DNA from: Pegea sp. RAD2-039
Lineage: Eukaryota; Chordata; Thaliacea; Salpida; Salpidae
Length of the DNA stretch: 64,000 nt
Direction: 5' to 3'
NCBI GenBank assembly: GCA_034620365.1
Contig: JAQGEQ010000064.1
Span: forward strand, 124,001 to 188,000
A model generated the notes under the pieces. The model saw nothing but the letters and a program-made list of their open reading frames with translations. It was not told the DNA's origin and did not search any database. Positions 10,801-20,773 of this stretch are shown one piece after another (positions within the stretch are counted from its first letter, which is position 1; every line of letters starts with the position of its first letter). The position numbers and the translations under genes were made by a program.

Positions 10801-13800
10801 ACAAACAAATCTTGTGTTTGGTGATTAAAGGTGCTGAAGACTCACTTGCTTCTAGCACCCTGACTTGTTAAAACTCCTCGACCAACAACACCAAGTCAAT
10901 AATAACTTGTCTTACAAACAAATCTTGTGCTTGGTGGTTGAAGGTGTTGAAGACTCACTTGCTTCTAACACCTTGACTTGTAAAAACTCCTCGACCACCA
11001 ACACCAAGTCACTAATAACTTGTCTTACAAACAAATCTTGTGTTTGGTGGTTGAAGGTGTTGAAGACTCACTTGCTTATAGCACCTTGAATTATAAAAAC
11101 TCCTCGACCACCAACACCAAGTCAATAATAATTTGTCTTACAAACAAATCTTGTGTTTGGTGGTTGAAGGTGCTGAAGACTCACTTGCTTCTAGCACCTT
11201 GACTTGTAATAACTCCTCAACCACCAACATCAAGTCAACAACAACTTGTCTTACAAACAAATCTTGTGTTTGGTTGTTGAAGGTGTTGAAGACTCACTTG
11301 CTTCTAGCACCTTGACTTGTAAAAATTCCTCGACCAACAACACCAAGTCAATAATAACTTGTCTTACAAACAAATCTTGTGCTTGGTGGTTGAAGGTGCT
11401 GAAGACTCACTTGCTTTTAGCAGCTTGACTTGTAAAAACTCCTCAACCATCACCACCAAGTCAATAATAACTTGTCTTACAAACAAATCTTGTGGTTGGT
11501 GATTAAAGGTGCTGAAGACTCACTTGCTTCTAGCACCTTGACTTGTAAAAATTCCTCGACCAACAACACCAAGTCAATAATAACTTGTCTTACAAACAAA
11601 TCTTGTATTTGGTGGTTGAAGGTGCTGAAGACTCACTTGCTTCTAGCACCTTGACTTGTAAAAATTCCTCGACCACCAACACCAAGTCAACAACAACTTG
11701 TCTTACAAACAAATCTTGTGCTTGGTGGTTGAAGGTGCTGAAGACTCACTTGCTTCTAACACCTTGACTTGTAAAAACTCCTCAACCATCACCACCAAGT
11801 CAATAATAACTTGTCTTACAAACGAATCTTGTGGTTGGTGATTAAAGGTGCTGAAGACTCACTTGCTTCTAGCACCTTGACTTGTAAAAATTCCTCGACC
11901 AACAACACCAAGTCAATAATAACTTGTCTTACAAACAAATCTTGTGATTGGTGGTTGAAGATGCTGAAGACTCACTTGCTTCTAGCACCTTGGCTTATAA
12001 AGACTCCTCTGCGAACAACACCAAGTCAATAATAACTTGTCTTACAAACAAATCTTGTATTTGGTGGTTGAAGGTGCTGAAGACTCACTTGCTTCTAGCA
12101 CCTTGACTTGTTAAAACTCCTCGACCAACAACACCAAGTTATTTATTTTTAGAGAATTAACTGATATTTGTTTATAGGATGACTTTTCAACTGATTTCGA
12201 ACTGATATTTGAAAAGACTTGTTTAAGAGCTTCTGCTGCTACTGCAACTGAAAAACTCACATTTCTTGGGACCTTACATAAGGTAATTCAACTGATGTAG
12301 ATGAATAAGATCTTCCAAATCTTTTTTTGTAGATTTGTGGAAGATATCTAGGACCTTCATCTCAGCCTGCTTTTTTGAATATACCTTCTGGTTATCTTGA
12401 AGGTAACTATAGATTTGTTGATAAAATAATTACAATATTGTCTGCTGCACTACATGATTATACTTTGTGGGTTTCCTGCCAAGTGAATGGTCCTGGGTTC
12501 GAGCCCAGATGGACATATATTTGTGACAAGAAAAGTCCATAAAAACCCGAGTAGAAGTTAGTCTGGTCAACACTTCTATAAAACTCCGAATTTAAAACCG
12601 GAGTTGGAGCCTCGTAGACAGCTTGTCACTGTACTCAGTGTCGTCAGCTGGGTGCAGCTGCATCAGTCCTTCTGTTCTGCTGCATACCTTGTTGGCGTGG
12701 AATCCTGCTGCATGGGCAACAACTGGATCTTCATAATTTCTGTCCTGGCATTTTATGAAAATTAATAGTTCCAAGTCTTTTTATTGGTTCAAATAATCTT
12801 GCTTATATAAGATCTAATTCTGTTTATTTCTAGTTTCTTATAGCAGTATTGAACAATTGAAGAACTCATCAGCTTTACAAGGAAATGAAAATGACAAGAA
12901 TGGAGATTACCATGTAAATGATTTCATGAAAATATTCAAATCTAATTCAAATTCATTTCTAGGCAATCACAAAGCAAGAAGAATCTGATCTCGAAAGGAT
13001 GATGGAAGAATGTGATTTTGCGATAAATGATGCTGAAAAATTTGTAAATTCACTTTCTAAAAACCTTAATGTACTTGACGGTCGAAATATTCATTCAATA
13101 ATGGGTTCTGAATGTCAAGTGAGTTTGTGATGTATATTTGGAATTTGATAGAAATTTGTTGAGTTTTAGGTTAATTCATTGATGTTGTTACTCGATAAAG
13201 CTTTAAGTGAAGTGACAACAATTGAAGAACAGTTAGATGGTTATGATGCCATGATGGTCGGAATCTCTTCACAAATGAATCAAATGAAGAATCAGGAATC
13301 ATTTATACAAATCACAAATACTAATCATACAAGTTTGATGAAAGAATTAGATAAAATTGTGGTACAAAAAACATCTATTACCTCCCAACATTCAATCACT
13401 AACTTCATCATCAGATGCAACTGGATTTATCCAAGGGACATATAAAAGCTCTTCGTGAAGGAGATCTTTCCACGGATAGCGGGATCGCGTCTTGTTTTAG
13501 TGCTGCAGAAGCTCTTCAACAAGCAATGGATGTAGAACTTCCTATTGGTTAGTTTTGAAAATCATTTTTAAATTTTAATTTATATTTTTTTTAGGATTAT
13601 GTAAATTACAAGCTGTTGTCGAACAGAAGAAATTATTCGTGGAACTTCGAACGTTGTTTGCGAAACGTCTATTCGACTTTTTAAAGATTTTCTTCTCTCG
13701 AACGGTAACTCTATCAATCTTCAATCTTATTTTAATCTTATTCAATTTAGGGATCTGATATCACGATTCCAACTATATCTGTTCCTGGAGAAGTAAATCT

Positions 13801-16800
13801 TCCCAAGCACTTCTCTTATCATCGGAGTCTTCTTCCTTATCGTCATCTTATGCTTTGGTTGAAGAAAGCAGATAAAACTAAACACACAGAACTAACAACT
13901 GTTAGTTGATTACTTTCAAAGTTACTCAGAAAACAAACGTTTTGTTGCAGTGTTATACTCAGTGTTTTAATAAAGTTTATTCGGCGGAGATCAGAGATTA
14001 TTTGAATAGTATGAAGCAATCGTTACTAGATCAAGGTGATTTCCATTCATAAATTTCATTCATAAAATTTCATTCATAAAATTTCATTCATAAAATTTCA
14101 TTCATAAAATTTCATTTTTTGTTTCTCAAAATTAATTCTGTTTAAAAGTTGATAATTTTTAATCAAAAATTTTTTGAAAATTTCTTTTAAAATGTCGAAT
14201 ATTGAATTAACTGGTTTGTTAATTGAACAAATTCGGCCATACAAACAGTTGTTGGTGAAATGGGGTCTAAAGGAACATCTTTATCTTCTCATCAACTCGA
14301 TAAGAACTCATCTTTGCTGAAATCTTCTTCAAAACTCTTCTCTGGATCTCATTTATCGTTAAACAAAAGTAGCCACCAACAAAAGTTGATTTATAGAAGC
14401 ATGAATGAAAACACTAACTCAACATCTTCAGATTTTTGTGTCTTTATTGCTTTCAGCATGTCTTTTAGAAAAACTAAAAATATTTTCAGCATTTTTTCAA
14501 AAGCTTTTTTTTTATAATTTGCACTGAAGCTTCAGTAGCTACTTCTTCTTCTTCTTCATCTTGACAACAAAAATCTGTTTCCAGGACTTAGCAACAGCAT
14601 CAAAAACCTCTCTGGCTCCCAACAAAGTCTTAAAGAAAAGAAGAAGATGTTCGGATCAACTCAGAGTCTCGCTTTTAAAAGTCTGTCAACGAAATTTGTG
14701 GCGGAAATTAACTTCCGGTTTTTCAGGTGTTGGCAAGAAACTGAAATCCAGTTTCAAGAAAACCAACATCCGGGGTAGTAGAGAGTCCCTCGCATCCAGA
14801 GTATCAGAGAATGAGATCCCTAATTACAAAAGATTTAGCTCCGTAAGATCAGAATCCGGAATGGAATCCGATTTATTCGACTTTTTCAGATTTTTCGAGA
14901 AGTTTTGGTTGAATTGGAGCCAACCTGTCAGGATGAAGAGACATTTTTGATCAAATTCTTTAATTTAAACGTTGATAACATTGATACGATGTTACCTGTC
15001 AGTATGATCTTCATCTCTTCTCAGATTTAATGTCTTTTATTAAAGGGAGGATCAGATGATGAGCTGGACACATCACCAAAAGCACAAGAAGATAATTTGA
15101 AATATCAACAGTAATTTATTCATTTTTGCTCTTTACTGCCATCTAGCGGATGCTTTTAAAATTTTTGTTTTTGAATTTAATTAATCATCTAATTTGATTT
15201 TCTTATTCACTTGATTTATTTAATTTGTCATCAATCAATCTGATTTGCTTCTTTTTTAACAGAACACAGGTTACCAAGGAGACCAGGTAGTTTTAATCTT
15301 TCTTATTTCTACAAATTTTGAAAATAATTAAAAAAATTTAGAGAGTAATTTGTAGTTTTTCAAATTTTCTTAATTTCAAAAAACTTTACGAAAATTGTAA
15401 ATTCTAATTTGTTGATGTTTTGATGTCTTCTTTATAAGAGTGGAAGCGTGGTAAGTGATCTTCATCACATTTCATTTCAGCACGTTCATTTTGTTGTTCG
15501 TCAAACCACCAGAAAGTTTTTATTTTCACAATAATCAAACATCTTTTGATTTCAACCATTTTTTTTTCTGCACATTTCATTTTTCATCTGAATTTTTATC
15601 CACAAAAATCACTAATCTGATCTTCTAGGCAATTAATGAGCGAAGTGTTTGGCATTCTTGAAGAGGAACTCATCCAATTAATCTCATTTGGTAAAGAACT
15701 CGACCAACACAACTCTCTCAGTATGATGGTCGTAATTGGTGAACGAGTCGACAACGCCAGAAAGGTAAAAGTCCAAATTAGTACATAAATCCACGTGAGA
15801 AAAATCTTCCAGCAAAGTGATGGTTCTTTTCTTGCTAAAGTCCTTGGAAACTGTTTGGTTGAAGTAAAAAGAAATTTCGACTCTTTCAAGGTAAGTTGAT
15901 GAAGATTTAATTGAAGATTAATCTAAAAATCTTTTAAGGATAAAAGAATTAAAGAAATTGATGAAGCTACAATCCAAAAAGGTAAAAAATGTGGAGTCCT
16001 CTCATTTGTGATACAATTTGAAGACTTCCTTGAGCTCTCTGAGAATATCTTCAGAGATAGCGTTAGAAGATCTGATATTGACAAAGCTTACAAACCATTA
16101 ATCAACGCTGTGTTCCGCGCCAGTAAGTATCGCGCGTCATCAAGTCTTCAGAAGCTGATTTGTTGATAAATAGTTAAAAGAAACGCGAGTGAAAGTCAGA
16201 AGACTCCCGCTGATGTAGTGGAGTTTGAAAACTTTCATCATCTTCTCAACTGTCTCGCATCTTTCAAGATCTCTGCTCTTGAACAAGAAAGACGCGAAGT
16301 AAAAACGCGATACATCGAAGCCATGCGTAGATACGTCACTAGTATGTTGGGTAGACCTCTAGAAAAGTTAAGTGTGAGTTGACGTCATCATCGGCGACGC
16401 GATTTCGTGAAAGATCTTTCGCGTTTCTAGAATTTCTTTGAAGGAGTTGAAAAAGTGATGGAGACAGGAGTACGACCGGAAGAAGTGGGTTATCAGTTAA
16501 AGTTTAGCAAACAAGAACTTCGCAAGTCGATTAAAGAGTATTCTGGTAAAGAAATCAAGAAAGGACTTGAATCACTTTATCATAAGATCGAAAAACATAC
16601 ATCCGGGAATCACAGTATGTTGCAGGAGGTAGATTTTCATTGAAATTGATTCAATTTCCAACATTTACTTCGTTCAAGGTTGTCTGGAAGTTTATGCAGG
16701 AAGAGTTCATCTCTCAATATAAACATTATGAAGATTTGATTAAACGTTGCTATCCTGATAGTCAGATGAAGTTAGAATTCACTATTGAAGACGTTCTTCA

Positions 16801-16837
16801 ATATTTCACGAATATTGCGATGTCTCAAAGAGCTTGA
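7890..16837 (+). CDS. EXOC1: exocyst complex component 1 (Sec3), complete 23-exon gene
   Basis: Exons: 7890-8013, 8207-8331, 12178-12282, 12333-12402, 12834-12913, 12963-13118, 13170-13361, 13415-13547, 13595-13704, 13751-13900, 13951-14035, 14249-14368, 14585-14680, 14727-14842, 14890-14997, 15046-15110, 15263-15286, 15629-15764, 15813-15890, 15939-16122, 16174-16373, 16431-16628, 16679-16837. All phases agree; 937 aa, against about 894 in human. Residues 1-150 match the Sec3 PH-like membrane-binding domain ([14 protein letters not shown]). Then come the coiled coil ([13 protein letters not shown]) and the Sec3 carboxyl helical bundle ([63 protein letters not shown]). The exocyst tethers secretory vesicles to the plasma membrane; Sec3 binds PI(4,5)P2 and Rho GTPases. 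The Ser-rich linker (exons 12-14) is the least conserved part and its splicing was fixed by phase. Intron 2 contains a large tandem array. Confidence 0.92.
8491..12139. repeat. 32-copy 113-bp tandem array inside EXOC1 intron 2
   Basis: A fixed landmark in each unit recurs at 8541, 8654, 8767 and so on to 10688, then 10794 to 12037: 32 units of 113 bp, one of them 106 bp (10688-10793, lacking 7 nt). Units differ at scattered sites. Higher-order structure is visible: about 9721-10348 recurs at about 11409-12036 (offset 1688), and 10123-10348 recurs directly as 10349-10574. Each unit has two inverted repeats: AAGGTGCTGAAG paired with CTTCTAGCACCTT (8 + 4 bp, loop about 9 nt), and ACCACCAA paired with TTGGTGGT about 45 nt apart. 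The array fills 95% of the 3.85 kb intron and ends 38 nt before the next exon. It has no ATG-started frame of note; 113 is not a multiple of three. Confidence 0.97.
12441..12780 (+). mobile_element. tRNA-headed SINE-like element in EXOC1 intron 4
   Basis: A block clearly richer in G+C than its surroundings lies between exons 4 and 5. It holds a perfect RNA polymerase III B box, GGTTCGAGCCC (12496-12506), inside a CTGGG/CCCAG stem as in a tRNA T arm. The A-box side is degenerate. Downstream is a non-tRNA body with a 7-bp inverted repeat (AACTCCG/CGGAGTT near 12581-12606) and a region rich in CAGCTG. This is the build of a tRNA-derived SINE. No second copy was seen in the window, so the family and its ends are inferred. 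Confidence 0.55.
14043..14116. repeat. 15-bp tandem repeat in EXOC1 intron 11
   Basis: About five head-to-tail copies of TTCATTCATAAAATT, starting 8 nt after the exon 11 donor. It is a minisatellite with near-identical copies and is likely length-variable between individuals. Confidence 0.9.
14681..14889 (+). other. two very short EXOC1 introns (46 and 47 nt)
   Basis: Introns 14681-14726 and 14843-14889 flank exon 14. Both have GT starts (GTCTGT; GTAAGATC) and TTTTTCAG ends. Removing them is the only way I found to join the Ser-rich linker frame to the conserved [11 protein letters not shown] segment in phase. A third short intron of 48 nt is 15765-15812. Confidence 0.75.
15439..15450 (+). 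other. possible 12-nt optional microexon in EXOC1
   Basis: AGTGGAAGCGTG is followed by the perfect donor GTAAGT and preceded by TTTATAAG. Twelve nucleotides keep the phase 2 reading between exons 17 and 18, so inclusion would add four residues (VEAW) without changing the frame. The main model omits it because the flanking exons already join cleanly. Confidence 0.3.
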
Positions 16838-18927
16838 TTGGGATCAAATCCTTCTATATTCAGCTTCTATTTCTTCTTTTTAATCTTTAACTTCTTGATA
16901 AAGTCTCTCCCTGACGTTTTGATGAAAGAATATTTTTTCTAATTTCAAATCAATTTATTAAAATAGAAATTTATCGATTTCTTTATTGAAAGTTCAGAAT
17001 ATTTTCTACAAATTTTTTAAACTAATAATTTTCACTTAAAAAATTTTGCAAATTAATCATCAAGACAGTTTTCTGAATCTAGAAACCAGATTAGATCCAA
17101 TTATTCAAGATTTTCATCTGTGAGATATTTGAGATGTTTCGAGATATTAGAAAAAAGTAAAATATTTTAAAAAGTATTTCAACTGTAAACTTTGTTGATA
17201 ATTCCAATCACTTTGAGTTATGGTCGTGTTTTTACTATCATAATATTAACTGATGTCAAAATAATTAATTATTTATTTATTTCAATAAATGCGAAGGAGG
17301 GTGCCTGAAGAGAGCACCTCTCGCTAACACACATTCTCACAAATAATATCTATTAAGTTAAAAATATAGAAAGTAAAAGATGTAACACATGGCATTTCAG
17401 TAGTCCTCAAAGCATATAACAGTGAACAATTACATAGAATGTTAATAATATAAAAAAAATCACAGTTTAGAAATAACAATGTTGGCAATATTAAAACGGT
17501 TCAACTTCTGCTTGAACAACGCGAGTGATTCTGACATGACAATGTCTGATGGCAGCTGGTTCCATTTACTAATTGTGCGGTATGAGAAAAAATTCGCTCT
17601 GATTAATGTACCAGGTGATATGGGCTTATTAAGATGTTTTGTAAAACATAAAAATGTTATTTATAGGCGACTTTATTACTATATCGTCAAATGATTAACA
17701 AAATTTGTGTAACTTATAAATGACCAAATGCTGAGTAATTTCTAAAAAATCCTGCTGAAAAATAAAAGAATATTAATTATAGATTTATTCTAAACGTTAA
17801 GTAAACAAATATTTCGATTTATTAACCAACAGAAACATTAAAAATAAAGTTTTAATGTAATTAGACAAATTAATCTTTTTAAATTTCTGAATTAAAACAT
17901 TTTTTAATCTAAATGAGAATTTAATAAAAACAAACTATTTGAAAATGATAGACTTTAAATGATAGTAATTCAGTTTATTAAAAAGAGTATAAATTTTCTT
18001 GTAAACTTTTTATGGTTATTAAATTATTTTTGAAAATGTATTTAAGGTTTGATTTTTCGGTGTTACAAGCTGACAGTTCTTTTGTAACAAATCTAATTCA
18101 GATTAAATTTTAGTTTTTATTGAAGGATTTACAAAAGAATTAGAAATAATCGAATTAGTTGAAATCAATATTTTTGTTTATTTTGTAAAACTTGAATAGA
18201 TATACGGATATTTCAAACCAAAACCTTACTAACTCTACTAATGGAACTGCAAATTACAAATTGTAAAAGTTTTAGAGCGAACACATAAAAATATAAAGAA
18301 ATAATGAAATAATTTAATATAAATAGTCTAAAGAGCAAATAGGAACACTGCAAAAGATGAATTTATACAATTTATAATAAAGTTAGGAAAATAATAAGAC
18401 ACAAAATAAATGAAGAAATTATTGTATCTGATAAAACAATGGTCAACAAATTATTGACGAAATTAAATTGTGATTACTGGAAAAGCTGGAAAGTTTCAAC
18501 TTTTACTTTCTTTACAATTTATTTTGAGTGATTACTTTGATAATTTAATTTCGTTAAAAGTTAAAAAAATCCAACTTTAATATATAAGAAAGTTTTTTTT
18601 TCAGACTTTTGCCACAAATTTGTAACCTTTTTGTAGTTTCAGTTTGCTGGCATTGAAAGTATTTAAATGTCAAATGAATTCATTTTCTAAAAAAGTTAAT
18701 TTTAGAACTAAAATACTTTAAACATTAAAAAAACAAATATTTTAATCATAGTTATGAGTATCTCTATGTTTCATATAAGCTCATATAAAATGTAATAAAT
18801 GACGATCACTTGAATAACTAAATTTGAAATAGTCACAAAATTGTTCAAGTGGTTTAGTTTTTGCAGCTAGCTCAGAACTAACAGCTTTTTTTTATCAGTT
18901 TTGAACAGATTAAGATTTAGTTTAAAA
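16838..18927. other. intergenic region between EXOC1 and the GPCR gene
   Basis: It contains LINE copy 4 (listed separately) and otherwise AT-rich sequence with scattered short frames. I see no other gene, no RNA gene and no tandem repeat. The stretch just before the receptor start (18840-18900) is less AT-biased and may be its 5' UTR. Confidence 0.55.
17270..17692 (-). mobile_element. LINE copy 4, longest 3' fragment (- strand)
   Basis: Read on the - strand this is the longest copy. It encodes the last 50 or so residues of the reverse transcriptase (SPGTLIRANFFSYRTISK, then [17 protein letters not shown]), ends at a stop near 17461, and is followed by the shared 3' UTR and the ATTTATTTCAATAAA terminus (as seen on +). 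The R-x-N-x-F followed by WNxLP spacing is the usual carboxyl end of non-LTR retrotransposon ORF2. The open frame seen on the + strand at 17479-17694 is only its antisense. Confidence 0.8.
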
Positions 18928-20773
18928 ATGTTTTATGAATTAAACCAATTGGTTCGCTTTATCATTATTTTAAGTCTTATTAAATCGTCAAGTAGTAATA
19001 GTACTAGTAACCAAGATCTAGTATTTGGAAGTGCTTCTTGCGTTAAAGAAAATCCAATATCTTGTCCTTATCTAACAAAGGATCAAGTTATTTCTCAGCC
19101 TCAAATTTGCTGTGAAAATCTTGTTAAAACATTTAGATGTTCTTGGTTTACAGGTTACAGTTTTCTAACACGTTACCTTCAAATTCTACGTTCATGGAAT
19201 TGTACTAAACAGTTCGAATTTGAATGCAATCACAAGACATTTGCATTTAATGAGTTTACTAAAAACGTTTATCTGTTGTTTTGTGACAAACCTACGCTGG
19301 AACAAAAATGTCTTTCTACTTTACAAGAGTATTTAGTAAGAAATAATTCTCATTTCTTCAACCAGTTAGACACAGACAAATTGAAAAAAGAAGTTCCTGC
19401 AAACCCTTGTGTACAGATTGCTGTATATGAAACAAATAGATTTCAATTTGTTGAAATTATTGATACGTTTTTGGTCGGTATCCCCTTAGTTTGGTGTGGT
19501 TATGCTGCCTCAACTGTCCATGAGAACGGACTGTCTATTTGGACATGTGTGGACCAAAAGTTAGAATATTTAAATATTTTTAGAAGTAAATAATCTTCAA
19601 TTAATAAACTTTTTTTTTCAATCTGCTTAAATTGAAAATTTTTATTTCAGTTATAGAGTGACAACAGCAATTTTTGCAGCTATACACATCATCTTAGCTA
19701 TCTTTACAATTTACGTCAGCACTATGGTTTTAATCATTCACTTTTACAAACAATCACTTAATAACAGCCAATCAATTTTCAAAGTATCTATCGCGGTCTC
19801 TGACGTCATCATCGGCGTATTTGTGCTTCCGTCAATCGCTAACAATTTACTGAATGGACAAAAGAGACCGGAACGATTTGATAACATCACCATAGCAACT
19901 AAGGAAGCGTTCATAGCAACACCAGATTTAATAGAATCAAGAGGACTAACTATCTTTTTTGGGATGTGTTTTGTGGTCGCTTTCATCGTTTCCACATTTA
20001 ATCTTCTCTTTGCAGCATTTGATCGTTTCTTCATCATCTTCAGACCGCTCGCGTATCGACGTCATAATAGTAAAAAGTTTGCTTTTCGTTCAGTTATCCT
20101 TATATGGATTGTAGCTATCGCGGTTTCGCTACTTCCTGTTATTTTGAATCCTTATTTGAGTTATGGATTCATTTTTGACGTGGTTAGTGTAGTTGGCGGT
20201 GAAATTTTGTATGTCACGATTTTTTACGGGGTTCTCGCGTTTCCTGTTCCTATTATGTGGGTGACCATATTAGCTACTTACGTTAAATGTCATCAAAATT
20301 TTAAAAAATCTTTGAAAATCACAACAACCGGAAGTAGAAAGAAGGATTTCGAATCGCGATTAGTCCGGACTCTTCTATTGATGGTGACGTCATTCACGGT
20401 TGGTTTTTTACCGATGTTGATTGTTTTAGTGATTGGATTCACAATACCGAAGTTAGAATATAAAAATCCAACTGATTTCAACATAAATCAGGCATCTGAG
20501 TTACTCTCTGCTGAATTCTTTGCTTATATTTGCATCATCCTCAATACCGTCTCCAATTTCTTCATTTATAGCTGGCGAAATCCAGAATTTAAAAAAGCCA
20601 AATTAGAAGTCACTTCTAAACTGATCAACAAAATTCACTTCCGGTCGCTTATAATACGAATGATGACGTCAGTGACGCGATCTAACGTTCCAGCCAAACC
20701 TGAAAAAGTCGTCAAATTTGTTGCCTCAACCCGACCCACAACCCGACCCACAACTCGTAGAAGGACCATTTGA
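18928..20773 (+). CDS. rhodopsin-like (class A) orphan GPCR with cysteine-rich ectodomain
   Basis: Exons are 18928-19559 and 19651-20773 (phase 2), giving 584 aa. The ATG at 18928 precedes a hydrophobic signal peptide (FIIILSLI). The ectodomain of about 190 aa holds 12 cysteines and several N-glycosylation sites. Seven membrane segments follow: TM2 with the conserved Asp (SIAVSD, residue 262), TM3 ending DRF instead of DRY (335-337), TM6 with FLP instead of CWxP, and TM7 with NFFIY (513-517) standing for NPxxY. The loop after TM4 has no cysteine, so the usual TM3-loop 2 disulfide is absent. The tail is basic with a short RPTT repeat. The ligand and any homologue are unknown to me. The donor at 19560 (GTTAGA) is weak but is the only one that keeps phase. 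An AATAAA lies at 20849. Confidence 0.8.

Noticed and set aside
8541..12032. Many overlapping 60-74 aa open frames in the EXOC1 intron
   Set aside because: They are shadows of the 113-bp repeat, each spanning two units because 113 is not a multiple of three; most begin at TTG rather than ATG, and they lie within an intron.
8491..12139. CRISPR array
   Set aside because: The units are continuous 113-bp repeats with no unique spacers, in an animal gene.
14561..14950. 129-aa continuous frame in the EXOC1 linker read as one exon
   Set aside because: Only part of it (14727-14842) is coding in that frame; the conserved EXOC1 segment after it is in another frame and is joined by a 47-nt intron.
17479..17694. 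71-aa open frame on +
   Set aside because: It is the antisense of the LINE reverse-transcriptase end (copy 4).
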